The notes: generated by a model not told the origin, from the sequence alone. A stretch of DNA of 64,000 bases from Pseudocercospora fijiensis CIRAD86 (GCF_000340215.1 NW_006921535.1:513874-577873); one strand, 5' to 3'. Positions 30,651-43,035 are shown, counted from the stretch's first letter. Translations and numbers: made by a program.

Positions 30651-30884
30651 ATGTGTCTACAGGTGGTGGAACGATACTCGGTGTGTCGATGCTTATACTA
30701 CAAACACGCTGTCGACCCCTGCGCCGCGAGGGCGCAACGAGGGCACTGTGTCCAGGAGAAAACCGTCCTAGTCGGCTACGCTTGCGAACAACATTCTAAA
30801 TATCGGTCACAGCCCGACAAACGGAGACACCAATTGTCTGATTCGGGCTATGCAAGTGGCGGCTGGAGCTCTTATATACCGTGA
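30651..30884 (+). CDS. Small conserved-looking cysteine-rich protein, 77 residues
   Basis: Unknown function. From the ATG at 30651 it reads 77 residues beginning MCLQVVERYSVCRCLYYKH. Cys2, 12, 14, 24, 33 and 45 together with His19, 32 and 48 suggest a small zinc-binding fold. The tail is basic, then DSGYASGG. I recall similar short proteins with a VCRC...DPC...QRGH...VGY.C pattern in other filamentous ascomycetes, but cannot check this here. There is no signal peptide at this start. The longer in-frame start at 30513 would add a hydrophobic ILLRLLILLLCCV stretch that could mimic a signal anchor, but it sits very near the likely transcription start. Likely intracellular. No neighbour hints at its role. 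Confidence 0.6.
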   Translation: MCLQVVERYSVCRCLYYKHAVDPCAARAQRGHCVQEKTVLVGYACEQHSKYRSQPDKRRHQLSDSGYASGGWSSYIP

Positions 30885-33301
30885 CATTCCCGTTGTCGAC
30901 AGTATCAGCGGACACCTAGCATGCTACACAGCCCCGTCCACACGAACAGCAAGGTGCTTATCGCCATCGCAAGGCACTCCTGCGATCCAAGAGAATCTCT
31001 CTCATGTGATCCCACACCCATATTCGACAAATCTGGACACAACATCCATTGCTCGCGTTTCTGGGAGAAGCATTCGGCAGTGACAGATGCCGGACGCCCT
31101 CACGGAACCTGTCAACCTGTCTCGAGGGCACGAAGGAATGGCGGGAGTAGAAGATCAAGGATGAAGCTCTTCCGGATCGGCGGTGCAGAACGAAGCTTAA
31201 GCTACGCGGCAGCTTGCATAAACCATGCACACAGCAACGATCCCGTGACAACACGGAAGCTACAGAACAAGGCCAACAGCAGAGTACCACCCTAGACATT
31301 TCGATTGTGCTTTGATCTTATAACGGAACTCCTAGCATTTACATCGGAGTTGGGACTGCGAGCGTTTTCGCGTGGCATTGGCAATGCTTGTAATCTACGA
31401 TTGATCCCCACCTCTAGCCGGGCTAACGAGGACGTCATCGCGGGCAGGCACACCAGATCTTTCAATACATGTATTCTTATTAATCCTTGATCATCTTCAC
31501 ACGATCTACAGTTATTTCATCACACCCAGGTACGGTACTTGCTTCGTAATTCCTGCACATGCACGGAGACAGCTTTCCTTGGCAATCATAGGATGGATCG
31601 AAACTTTCTGTAGCTACTCTCAATTTTGCCACACGACCAATCGCGTCCTTTACAAGGCGAAAAGCTGCTAGCGGGAAGCAATTGGCCACGTACTTTATTT
31701 CAGAGCTTCGCAATCAAGTATCTTCACCAGGCGCTACCTTCGAACGACAAGACTTCCATCTTGTCTACAAACCCCGCTGACTCAAACAGGCAGCCAAGTT
31801 CTATAACGCTTTCCCTTTCAAGTTAGCAGCTCGCTCCCTTCGAACTCTATATTTAGAGCTGTAGACAGCAAGCAGGTTTCCAAGTTGGGACTTGGAAGAA
31901 CATCAGCCATAGCAAAGTCCTTGAGCAACGAAGCAGAGTCGTGGCACATGACTTGAATGGGATGAAGTCTATATTAAGGTGCGTAACCGACAGTAAGCAG
32001 TAGACATCGAACTCTCTAGAAGACTACGTATATTACGGCGACTAGTATTAGTAATCATATACGACTATATAGCAAGAACACTACTTTCTAATCCTAATAA
32101 GCTCCTAATTAACACCTAGGCCACACCCTCATTATTATTATTTACGCCCTAGAGTATTCCTGTCGATTACTACTACAGAAACACCTCCCGAGCCCCAATT
32201 CCTCGCCACTCCGGAACAACTAAGATGCGAAAAAAATTCTTAGCTCCGAATTCTAACAACAACAACAACCACCAAAAAAAAAAAAAAATTGAAAATCTCG
32301 CAAAAATTTCTGCATTTTTTTTTAAAAACGAACAAGCCTGGCAAAAGCGATGATGTTGAGGAAGTAGACAATAATCACCAACCAACCACACGTCGTGAAA
32401 GTGAACAATATCTTGAAAGTCTGGGCCCTCGAAAAGCCGAGAGCGGTAGAATATTGACTGGATTTGGTATTGCCGAGCCACATGCCTACCACTTGGGGTG
32501 GAAGCCTTTTGCAATGGCCGTACCAGTTCATGAGAGTCCTTCGCTCGTAGAGATCTACATGTAGAATCCACTTTAGTACCAGGTAACTAGGATATCTCTG
32601 GGCGCTTGGCCGATGGGAATGAATGCACAGGTGCACTGCATCTCAGTTCAATGAAACGGGGTCCCAGGCACAGGAAGGTCAGCTCAATGCGCGCATGCCC
32701 GTGGAAAAGATCAAAGGCAGGGCAAAATTGTTCGAAGGAGGTCAGCATGCGGTGAATTTTCCTTGTCTATGTATGAAAGCCAAAGCGATCCGAGCATCGC
32801 TGCTTTCTTCCTTCCTGCATGCTTCATTCCCAATGACCTCCCTCCCTCCCTCTCTCACTCCCTCATCTGCAGCATCTGTATTGCAGGCATGCCGCAAAGA
32901 AAAGACCCTCCTCTTCGGCTTTCCTCTCATCCCCTCCCCATCCCCATCCTCAGCATTAGCGATGCAAGATATCTCTTGCAAAGTGCTGAAATTTGTCGTG
33001 TGTCCGCAGGTCGCTACCTGAGAGCGCGCAAGACATGTAGTCTGCGAAAGAACCACACTGCACTCCCCAAAAACATCCACGGCGCGTGGAAAAAAGCTGA
33101 CAAGCAGGCCGGCTGAATGCCAGCGGACCCCAAGTGCGCACGTGTCAATCAATCGGAGGAGGTCGTAAGGTATGGTATCTTCCGTCGTAAAACCAAAATA
33201 CATGTGTTACAACAAAGAACGGAAATCATCATCATCAGTGGCGTCCAAAATTCGTGGAACACCTTCAATCAATTATCATGGAAAGGTCGTATGTCTCATC
33301 A
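30885..33301. other. Long intergenic region with a small RIP-like patch
   Basis: 2.4 kb with no gene I can support. A short TA-rich patch at about 31,990-32,170 has the TAG/CTA-rich look of RIP-mutated DNA and may be a transposon scrap. Homopolymer runs (A11 and T9) occur near 32,275-32,325 and a C/T-rich tract near 32,840-32,870. A minus-strand 77-codon frame at 31,480-31,713 has no recognisable features. Confidence 0.5.
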
Positions 33302-34103
33302 TCATTCAGTGGCCGCGAATGACGATGCCGTGGCGCCGGGTCGTGCCTCGCTTGTAGTCGTCCTCGGACTCACTGGAGCAGTCAGAGCCATCGGAGTAGC
33401 CGCAACGGTTGCCGCCGCAGTCCAACTTGACGCGAGCACCAGCACGAGTGATACCGTAGCGCTCGCAAGTGCAGCAAGAGCTGGTGCTGGAGACGGAAGA
33501 AGGAGTCGAGCTGTTGCTGCTACGAGAGCTGAGTGATGGAACATCAGATTCCGCATCACTGTCGGGCTCGGATTCTTCTTCGGAAGAAGACTCCTCGATT
33601 TGCTGCTGGGCGAATTTGGCGGTGAGCTGCTCGAGAGTCGGATGCGCGAACTGCTCGGTGCGGACTTTGCGGGTCTCTTGTGGTTTGTATGGCTTTGGGC
33701 TGACGATTTCGGATTTGTCGAGGGGTCGACCCTTTGGGACGCCGTTGGAAGAGATGCGGCGGGATTGGCGAGCTGCCTTGGATGAGGATACGGGTTGTTC
33801 GGCAACCTTGCCGTTGGGAATGTCGAGAGTGTTCAACTTGCGGCCGGTGGTGGGTTCGGTGACGGACTCGCGGGCCGGATCGTGGGAGACGTGGTAGCCA
33901 TCGATGATGTAGTAGTACCAGTATCGCTGGCCTTGCTTGAGAGTCTGGCCCTGGAAGCGGAAAGTGCCCTTCCAGCCACCCTGCTTGGAGGAGTCCTTGG
34001 AGAGTGGGAGTTGTCCCTTGTAGTTGTCCCAGGACCCGAGCAAGTGGACGGTCTTGACGTTTGCCGAGGTGCGGAGAGTGAAGTTGAGCTGGATAGCGGC
34101 CAT
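33302..34103 (-). CDS. CBM48/AMPK-type glycogen-binding domain protein
   Basis: Single exon, 265 residues. Residues 1 to about 95 form an early-set glycogen-binding domain like that of AMPK beta subunits: VHLLGSWDNYKGQLPLSKD, then GGWKGTFRFQGQTL, RYWYYYIIDGYHVSHDPA. The Trp residues and the YYIIDG strand are the usual carbohydrate contacts of the fold. The remainder is Ser/Glu-rich and probably disordered, with a cluster SSCCTCERYG and CGGNRCG that could bind metal. No kinase-association domain follows, so it is not an AMPK beta subunit. A role as adaptor to glycogen or to a GTPase/kinase complex is possible but not shown. Start at 34103 begins MAAIQLNFTLRTS, directly at the domain edge. Confidence 0.8.
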
Positions 34104-35018
34104 GATGATATTGATTCCGTTGAGGTGTGTATGTGGTTTCTTCGTGCAAGAATCGTAATTAGGGAGAAAAGAATTGCGATTTGTCGGAAGTCGTGCTGAG
34201 CAAGCAAGAGACTGAGAATTAGTGGTTGGTGGTTGATAGTCGGCCGGCGACTAGCGTAGAATGGAAGTGTTAATGGGGATGAGTTTTGTTGGTTTTTCTT
34301 CTGGATTGGGGATCGGCGGTGAGGTTGGGGCAATTATCAGTGAGTAGTATAGTGGCGATGAGCACCAGGCCCTGATTAACAGACAAGAAAACAGAAAAGA
34401 GGATAAAAACTAAAACCCAGCTCTTGGATTGACACGCTTGCTGAAGAGAAAGGGAAGGGAGTGCTGCGTGAGGGCAGGGCGGGTATGTATATGCTTCACA
34501 GCTCGGCGTGCGGTAGTAGCTAGCCGTGTCCTGCATCGCATCGCGCAGCACACTGTGAACGAGACTATTGGCAAGCTGCAGCAGAGCGCGTACATGCTCG
34601 TCGGTGGAGGTCGTGCAGGAAGATGTGAAGTCGTTGTCCAATCAAAGCCGCGCATTTGCCGCTCGGCCACATTCACACCTGCCTCCAATCAGGCTCGCGT
34701 CCGAACCTTCCACGCCACCGTCCGCCTTCCTTCCACCTCACCACCTCACCACCTCACCACCCCACCACCTCACGTACCACCTTCCCTCATACATGTACCT
34801 TTCTTCATCTCAGCATGCGTCATTCGGACGTCTCGCGTTCTATACATGGGCGCACTTGAAGGCTTCGTGACATCCTATCTACGACTTTCTCCAGTGGTAC
34901 TGATGCTCCTATTTCAGCCGACTGTCTGCAACATGTCCTACCCTAGATGAGGTGCTAGCCAGCAGGACCTCGCTAGTCATGGAGTTGAGCCCCCATACCA
35001 CGCCACTCACCCACCTCC
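34104..35018. other. Spacer before the repeat block
   Basis: About 0.9 kb of unique DNA upstream of the CBM48 gene, including its promoter. A CACCACCTC/CACCACCCC tract lies at about 34,733-34,772. A 173-codon plus-strand frame has no domain character. The first LTR starts at 35,019. Confidence 0.55.
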
Positions 35019-35142
35019 ACTTGATGTAAACTGTGTTGTATTCAGAAGAGGGCTAATCTACAGAAAGCCCAAAGATGAAGTGTGCACAGTTGTAGCCTCA
35101 GGCATTATGCACGTGATAGCCAGCTACATACACTCTCCAAGT
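35019..35142 (-). repeat. Copia LTR, copy A
   Basis: 124 bp aligned end to end with the two LTRs of the complete copia element at 51,281-56,626: starts ACTTGATGTAA, ends CTCCAAGT, and is followed by the same polypurine tract (CACCCCCT on plus). It keeps many CA and TG dinucleotides, unlike the DNA just to its right. Confidence 0.85.
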
Positions 35143-35276
35143 CACCCCCTTATCGCGTGTATACAGCCAAACAAGCAAACTACTAAGGCAAACAAAGGGG
35201 TATTAGGTATAGAAACAACTAGACTACTTTTAGGCTAATTAAACAAACAAACAAATAATATATCGCCGACCTAGGA

Positions 35277-35303
35277 CTAATACTACCCCCGGGGTATTAT
35301 TAG
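35277..35303. repeat. 27-bp palindrome, copy 1
   Basis: Two arms of the form CTAATNNTACCCC facing each other across a single C. It lies in the copia fragment between LTR A and the RNase H remnant. Confidence 0.9.
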
Positions 35304-36326
35304 CAAACTATCTATTTAGTACTTAGTAGTAGGCTAAGCGGCGCTCTTAATCGCAGCCTTATAATCTACTAAGTTTAACTACTAAACAAAGCGACTATAC
35401 TTAAGCTTATTAAGCGGCTTAGTAAAGCTATTAGCGATCTAGTCGTATATACTAATTTAGGTAATAACGATAGTAATATTAGCGATCTTCTCGCGGATAT
35501 AGTAGACCCTAGCATCTATATACTTAGTACGGCTATTAATACTCGTTAACTAAGTAATAGCGATTACTAACTAATTATCCTCGTATAGCGTAATAGGCTT
35601 AATAGTGCCCTTATAACTAATTTCCTCTAATAACCGACCTAGTATAATAGCCTTCTTCGTACTAGTTATTAACTAAATATACTCGGCTTCTATAGACGAT
35701 AGTATAATAAGCGTCTAATAGCCGGACTTATATAATAGAGGTCCGCTAGTAATAGTAAAGTAGAAGCCTCCTATAGAGCGACGAGTAATCGGATTATTAG
35801 CCTAGGAAGCGTTATAGTATCTAACAAAGTTAAGCTCGTTCTTATTCTATATACCTCGGAAGTATAAGCTACGGCTTAGAGTACTAACTAGGTACTTAAT
35901 AAGCTAAAGAAGCGCGGTATAGTGCTTCTTAGTAAAGGACGGAAACTAATACTACTACTACTACTACTTATAGTAATAGTATAGGCTACCGAGGGTAATA
36001 TAACCTATAGTAATATAGGCAGCTATATTTAGTATAATAGGATAACAAGACGGTTGCTTAGGCTAATAACTAGAGCCCTGCAATATAGGCATTATAGAAG
36101 TGTAATATAAACAATATACTATACGAGGTTAGTACTCTATCTATAATATAGAAGGAGGCCTCTTATATAGGCTTAAAACTTAGCCTAGGTATATAGGGCC
36201 GGTTACTAGCTAATATCCCTCCCTTTCTTCGTATCTAACTAGATACGCTTTATATTGCGCGCTCTAAACAAACAGTTATATAGGGCACCTCGGGTATCTT
36301 AGCTAAGGCTATTTTTTAGAAACTCT

Positions 36327-36353
36327 ATAATAATACCCCCGGGGTAGCATTGT
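36327..36353. repeat. 27-bp palindrome, copy 2
   Basis: Same core (TACCCCCGGGGTA) with slightly degraded outer arms (ATAATAA and GCATTGT). It marks the left side of an unidentified minus-strand reading frame. Confidence 0.85.
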
Positions 36354-36399
36354 TCCTAGATTCTATTAATATACAAAAACAACTTCCTAAGCAACTAAT

Positions 36400-39170
36400 C
36401 TACTACGCTAACTTGCTGCTACTTTAACGTACCGTAATCCTTACTAGTAATAACCTTATTAGCTAGTCGATTCTCCTAAACTCCTCTATAGGTATTAAAG
36501 CTATTAGCGCTAAAGTACTCTACCTCGAAGTAAGCTTAATTAACGAGGAGGTTAGTAGCCTTGTCCTATATAGCCTTCTCCTACTCGCGTAGATAGTCCT
36601 TAAGCTCCTCCTTACTAAACTAGAGGATTTGTTTAACTTCGTTCTAAACAACGTAACTTAACTAAGGAATTCTACCGACTAGGGTATTAGAAATGTAACT
36701 AAGGCCTTCGACTAAGATAGTAGTAGGGAAGGCGAACGGTACGAAGGTATTAGAACCTAGAAGGGCGGTTAGATTATAGTACGCCTTAGTAACCTTAGCG
36801 ACGGTTAAGTTGTCGTAGCCCTTAATCTTAGTACTATCGATAATATAAGAGTAGCCTAGGTCGATTAATATACGGTCGCTCTCGGGCTTTAGATCGCTAT
36901 ATAGAAGGTATAGTATCTAAATAGAGACTTCGCATTCCTTTAGAGGGTTAAGGATCTACTAAGCTACCTCGCCTTCGTTAGGCTAACTATCGAATATATA
37001 GCCGAGGTCGTTGTTAGTAAGGTGCTTATTAGTAAGCTTGCTAATCTTGTTTAGTAGAACTAGGCTACGGGCATTAAGCTTCTTAACCTAGTTCTCGAAG
37101 ACCTCTAGTTCGTATATACCTTCGATAATAGTTAAATAGGCGGTCTTATCCTTAGACATAAGAGAAACCTTAATACGTAGATAGCTAGCACCCTTACTAG
37201 CCGCGAGCTTAACTATATCTTGTCCGAGACGAGAAGTCTCCTTAGTAGGGCAGTTCTTATAACTACTATTACCTACCTTAAAGTACTTAGTAGGCTTAGG
37301 GACAGAGATAAGCTCGTATATATAATTAGGTCGAAGGGCAACGGCTAAGAGCTATAAGGCGGGATACTAACGGACGATTTAGTTGCTTACTCTATAGGTT
37401 TAAAGGGTATTACGGCCTTCCTACTTAGACTTAGGCAGTTTACGTATATACTAAAAGAATATACGAAACTCCTCCTATATTAGGTCGACGATAAGAGGAA
37501 GGTACGCTCTACGAGGCGACTGTATCTAACCGAAGACCCGAGGGAAGATAGCATTACTAGTCTAACGAAAGCGGTCGAAGGAGGTACCTTAGCCGAGAAT
37601 GCTAGTAATTAACTTATACCGACGCTTAGTCGGCGTAAGATCGCGAGTAATAGTACTAGTAGGGTTAAATACGTAGAGTTCTAGGGAGGTCGGGGCGGTA
37701 GTAGGACGTCTAGGAAACTAGTTAGTATAACTAGTCTTAAGGGTAGTAAAGGCATCCTAACTAGCAACCTCGCGACTAATCTTTAATAAGCGACCGACGA
37801 GGACACTCGCCTTAGCACTAGTATAGAGACTATAGACCTTAGTAGCCTTCTTAATATAGTTAGCATATATAGTAAACCGCTCTTTACCTAGCTTACTAAG
37901 GTCGTCGAGCTATTAATAGATAGATAGAGCGGTAGGAGCTTTGCCTATAGAGGCCTTAGGAACTATATCGATTTCGGTAATAAGATACGTAATAGAGTCG
38001 CCCTTATAGGAACTATAGATATTCTTAGTTAATAGGATCGGCGAGAGGCCTCTATCTCTACGCTCGCTAAAGGAGCCTTCGGAGGAGATATCTTCTAGTA
38101 GTATATCTAGTATATTAATATCCGAGTTACTATAGTTAGTACTATAGTTAGTACTATAGTCGGTACTAGAAGGGGTACTATACTTCTTAGTAGCCTTACG
38201 GAGGGCCTAGCGAGTATACAATGCCTTCTTACGCGCTACTTCGGCCTTAGCGCGCTCGTCTTAAACTTCTTAAGGGACCTTATAATTGCAGGTCGAGCGA
38301 CGATCTTTAGCCTGCATTTCTATAGCGAGCGTAAGACTAGTAGCCGTATCGGCCTCGGTTTCTAGGCGAAGAGCCTTACGTTTAAGGATATTAACGATAG
38401 GAGCCTCTTAACCTTTAATAATAAAGCCTATACTATTAATACGATAGCTCTTCTCTTTTAGTAAATCCTTAGTTATCTATATACTAAGATCTACCTAAAC
38501 GATTACATCGTAGTACTTCTTCTAGTAGGCTGTCGTAAAGTCGTTAAGTGCAAAGGATAAGTTAAGTAACTACTTGCCTACCTTCTTACTAGCGGTAGAT
38601 ACGCGATAGATTATAGTATAGGAAAGGTACTCGGCGCCTTAAAGACAGACCTTATACTTATTAACGAACGAAGAGACCTGCTTAGCACGCTCTTGTCTAT
38701 CGTAGGCGAAGTTAATAAGGCTCTTAAGAAGACTGCTTAGTCCTCCCTAATATTCGAAGGCCTAGTCGAGGGTCTTAAAGCGTAAACGAATCTAGGTACC
38801 GGCTATCTCGAGGCTATAGACGATAGGAAAGGCTTATTCGATATCTATATCGTTAAGAACCTCGCGCTTAAAGATACGCTTACCGATAGACTAACGCAAG
38901 TTGTTTATACCGTACGTAACTAAGATAGTAGCCTTCTTAATATTCCTATTAATAACGCGTAGTAGAGTGCGAGCGTTCTAGATCTTCTTTTAAGGGTCTT
39001 TAAGGGCGGTAACGATCTAGAAGTAGTGCTCGAGGCTAGTTATAGCAGCTAAGGCGCTATCGGATAGGGCTTCGATCGGAACTAGGGCAGCTAGGCTTAG
39101 GTTAATAGAGGTAGGTAGGTCGTTACTACTACTAGCGCCTAGCGGATTCGGGGCGCCGGAAGATATAGTC
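36400..39170 (-). pseudogene. Unidentified long RIP-mutated reading frame
   Basis: I do not recognise this gene. On the minus strand, about 2.8 kb reads as protein-like sequence in which the stops are nearly all TAG, with few TAA, as expected if Trp and Gln codons were RIP-mutated. Visible traits are a Lys/Arg/Glu-rich helical part (RKALRLETEADTATSLTLAI), a short Ser/Tyr/Thr/Asn repeat from a 15-bp tandem at about 38,125-38,165, and a region with TSNAIFPRVFG. I see no reverse transcriptase, integrase, helicase or DDE motif. It is bracketed by palindrome copies 2 and 3. It may be a repeat-encoded protein of an element type I cannot name. I checked the frame only in segments. Confidence 0.5.
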
Positions 39171-39583
39171 GACCGAAGCGGAAGTAGGTTGTAAACGAGT
39201 TTGCAAGTGTATTCGTTGCTTAATAATAATAATTAAAGGGTTTAGATAGAAGGGGGGGATAGTTAGGTAGTAGCGAGTTAGTTAGTAATCGAGTAGAAGA
39301 AGGAGCTTAGGAAGCTCGCCTTAAATATAGTGCGAAGGTAACGTAGTCCGTATATTCCGCGCTAGTAAAGCAAACGGATAACGGCTATATATAAAAGTGA
39401 AGCTATATACGAGACTTCTTTATTATTAGAAAAGGCTAAAGTTTAATAATCGATCTAGCTAATTTCTAGTAGCGACTACGCGCCTTTTATTAAACTTTAG
39501 CTATCGTAGACTCTCGCGTGCTCGAAATGTAACTAGTTAGTTCGAGTCCCTAGTAGAAATCTATAGTAATAAGGCTAGCGGGA

Positions 39584-39610
39584 CTAATAATACCCCCGGG
39601 GTAGTATTAG
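39584..39610. repeat. 27-bp palindrome, copy 3
   Basis: Arms CTAATAATACCCC and GGGGTAGTATTAG around a central C; right side of the unidentified 36.4-39.2 kb frame. Confidence 0.9.
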
Positions 39611-40034
39611 CTTTTCTCTAGAGATACTCGGTAACGAGGAGCAAGTCGCCTAGGCCTAGCGTAGCTAATTAGTCGATATATTAGCCTATAGCACTGCCGT
39701 TATAGGTGCAGCATTACCTTTTATATTAGTAAGTACGTAAAGGTAGTCCGTACGTTCACCTTCTTTCTTCTTCTAAATACTAAGCTTAATAGCCTAAGGT
39801 CCCTATTCTTAGAGGCTATAGGCCTAGGTTACTATATCTATCTAAGTAGTAGGAAGGGAGAGGGATAAGGGAACCTCCCTTTCTTAGTTGTCCTATATAA
39901 CTAGTACTAATTAGGGTAGGAATAGTCTCTAGTAGAGTATCTTGTTATAGTTAATATCTAAGGGTAGTCGCTAGAGTCTAGGAAGCTAGAGGGAAGTAGT
40001 CCTAGAGGGTAGAGGGTTAGGTTTGGCTATCTTT

Positions 40035-40061
40035 CTAATGCTACCCCCGGGGTATTATTAG
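40035..40061. repeat. 27-bp palindrome, copy 4
   Basis: Arms CTAATGCTACCCC and GGGGTATTATTAG around a central C; lies between copy 3 and the gypsy pol fragment. Confidence 0.9.
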
Positions 40062-40319
40062 GAAAACACGCCTCGTATAGTTCTATCTAAAGAAAAACAA
40101 GAGCAAAGGAATAAAGTTATAGCAATATCTCGAAGGCTAAAGAGTAGAATAATAGATAAAGTAAAAGCAAAAGAGAGTAACAACTATAAGCATTAATACC
40201 GTAGGAACAAGCAGTAAGGACTAAAGCTATAGGGCGGTACTATATTAACAGCGCGGAGAAGGCAAGGAAAACAATATAGTAGAGGCAGGGAAAGATAAGC
40301 AATTATTTAGTCTCGGGAT

Positions 40320-42850
40320 CTAGCTATAATTCTAGGCGGTCTTCGTCGCTAGACTAGTCGAGCTCCTCCTCGGAGTTAGAGTTAGATAGCTAGAAGTCTA
40401 GTTCACTATCGGAATTAATATCGGAAATGCTCTACGTATAATTAATACGTATATAACCCTCCCTTTGTTTATAAGTTATTCCTAATAGCTTACTAAGACG
40501 TATCTAGGGATACGTATAGTTGTCGGGCAGAACAGGATCTATAATCGCGGCAGGATCCTCCTCCCGATAGGCATCTAAAGTAGGTAGAGGGTCTATAGAG
40601 GCATTAACTTCCTCCTCGGTCGGGGGAGGGCGGGTAGGCTCCCTTAATTCGACGACCTTCTTTAGGTTAGCCCGGGGGTGCGAGTGCTTTAAGGTAGCAC
40701 TATTAAGTTCCTAAAGACGGTACGTAGAACTATCGTAAAGGACCTCCTATACTCTATAAGGCCCTTTCTATTTAAAGGCTAGCTTATAGAAGTAACTATA
40801 TTCTAGCTCTAACCGGTATAGGAGGACTATATCGCTAACCTTTAGAGGTTCCTAATTAATAGCATTATAGTTATTAAAATACTATTTAGCCTCTTTATAA
40901 AGGCGCCGTTGTCGAGTAAGACCCTTCTAAGAAGTCGTAGTTATATCCTTAAGAGCCTTAGCCCGTAGGGTAAGAAGATCTGCCCTCGTACGAACAGACC
41001 CCTAATTGTAAACGCTATACGTACGATAGGACAACTTAATAGGAAGAACGGCGTCCCTCCTAATTATAAGCTCTGCTAGCGTAAGTCTAGTCGTATCGAT
41101 AATAGTAGTTCGATCCGCCTAGAGAAGGGCTAGAACGCGGGTAGAGATAGGAACGGACCTATCCCCTCTATTAGTTATCTTAGATAGGGCATTAATTAAA
41201 GACCGATAGCTACGCTTAATAATAGCATTCGACTAGGGATAGTATAGGGAGATACGAACGTTTTTCGCCCTATACGAAACAAGTAGCACTTAAACTTCTT
41301 TAGCTATATTGTTCGTAGCGTTGTCTAAGATAATCTCGTAAGGTATTCCCTAGCGGCAAAACAGATCTTTAAATAGGAAGGTAGCTATATTACGAGTATT
41401 AATAGCGCCGTAGCCCTTATAGAAATAATAGTCCTCCGGCTATCGAGAAAGACCCTCTTAAATAATATATAAGCTATTATTGCGACTAAGATAGACCCTA
41501 TCGCTATACTATCGCTCTCCGACTAATTAGGTAGTAGGAATACGTAGCTCTCCTAGACGTCGGTAGCTATTCCTAAAATTGCACTTAGGATAGCTCTTAT
41601 AGTAGCGGGAGACATTAGCCTATACGCTATCCTACTAGTAGCGCCGACGAAGGACATCGAAGGTGCCCTCCGCCGCCCGGTAGCCGAGCTTATCGTAAAC
41701 GGAACGAAGGATCTCTTATCGGGCTACTAGGTCGTTAATAATACGCTAGAGAGGTATATTAACTATCGCTTATCGCTAAAGGATTCGATCTTTAACTAGG
41801 AATCGTCGAGAGTAGCGAATAACCCGACGGTATTAACTCTTTAATAGGCTAGGCGCTTTCTTCGTATAGGTTAGGAAGTAGGCGATATAATAGGAGTCGT
41901 CGGAGTAGACTCTATTAAGGATATTATTCCTCTCTAGTTTATCCGCCTTAGCTTTAGCCTAGTCGTTATCGTTAGTAGTAGGGTTCTTATCGGGCTAGTT
42001 ACTAGGTTAGTTACTAGGTTAGTCGTTAGTAGCAGGCCTAGTAATCGCTAGTATAGTATTAATATAGAAGGTAGCGAAGAAAGTGCGGTTAATTACCGTA
42101 TCGATATCCTTTTCTTCTATTATCTCGGCGATGTCCTCTTCTATAGCGGGCCTTCTAGAAAGGCTATCCGGTCTAGTATGCTTCTTACTAGGAACGTAGA
42201 AGACGTCGAAGTTAAACAAATAGATCTAGGCAACCTACCGAGCTATCGTAGAGTTTAGCAGGTCGGAGGCTATATAGTTAAGCTAATAGACTAGCGTCTA
42301 AGCATCGATTTATAAGCGAAAGAATATACTAAAGAGCTATAGTCGGAACTTCTTTAGAGCCTTATAGACTCTAAGGCATTCTCGCTTGCTAGCATCGTAC
42401 CGGGCCTCGATCGGTTTCTATAGCCCTAAGTCGTACTAGATAGGGTGTCGCAAAGATAGTTCTTTACAATTATACTATATTAGTATCTCGCTATAGCCTT
42501 CCCCGCTCGAGTTAATAGTAACAATTATTAAACCCGTACCCTCTAAGTAGTTAATAGATATTAGTATAGGTGCGCTAACGAGTGCCTTAGTTACCGTATC
42601 CTTAGCCGCTTAGTAAACGGAGGTCTATTCGAATTTAGTATCCTTCTTAAGCAAGGCGTATAAGGGCTTATATACTAATACAAAGTTCTCGACCTAGATA
42701 TAGAAGTAGGAGACTACTCTAAGCTAGGTTCGGATATCCTTCTAATAGGTAGGATCTAGCTAGGACACTATCTTTAGGACCCGTGTATTATTAGGATAGC
42801 GGCCGTTCTTATTAGTTACAAATCCGACAATTAGACCCCGTAGTAGTTCG
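40320..42850 (-). mobile_element. Gypsy (Ty3-type) pol fragment B, RIP-mutated
   Basis: Minus-strand order from right to left: end of reverse transcriptase/RNase H (about 42,850-42,250; KPLYALLKK and a KRECLRVYKALKKFRL-like stretch), the short intact frame 42,219-42,019 with VPSKKHTRPDSLSRRP (the usual RNase H tail), and the integrase core (about 41,500-41,150) with LDNATNN and SLYYPWSNA-like strands. In the latter the expected glutamate is now lysine (AIIKRSYRSLI). The integrase tail and an acidic C-terminus follow to about 40,320. The 5' part (gag, protease, most of RT) is absent, cut near 42,850. It is less like the chromodomain element A than like a separate gypsy lineage. Confidence 0.75.
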
Positions 42851-43011
42851 GGTTAGTTTAGTTTAGTTTGCTAAGCCGAAACTCTAGTTTGGTTTGAGTT
42901 GGTTTGCTAAGCAACTATATAAGTAGCTGGTTCGAACTATATAATTTATCGGTTTTTAAGAAGTGTACGAATGTATACGTAGCTTCAAGCAAGCCCTTTA
43001 TAAGACTTAGC

Positions 43012-43035
43012 AGTGTAGCCGGCAGCGTAGCCGGC
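43012..43035 (+). repeat. 12-bp tandem repeat, two units
   Basis: AGTGTAGCCGGC then AGCGTAGCCGGC, followed by ATTTTTAGTCCTTAGTACT. The same unit and the same following sequence recur at 43,837. Confidence 0.85.

Larger units (their letters stand above)
35019..36060 (-). mobile_element. Copia retrotransposon fragment (3' LTR plus RNase H)
   Basis: The LTR is followed leftward-to-rightward by sequence paralleling 51,407-52,150 of the complete copia element. On the minus strand it encodes the C-terminal end of copia RNase H (YYIREKIA, then FTKPLNKLK), with RIP stops. The fragment stops being recognisable near 36,060, so at least 4 kb of the element is missing or replaced. Confidence 0.75.

Noticed and set aside
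31480..31713. Small minus-strand frame of 77 codons, possible secreted protein
   Set aside because: No signal peptide and no conserved pattern that I recognise.
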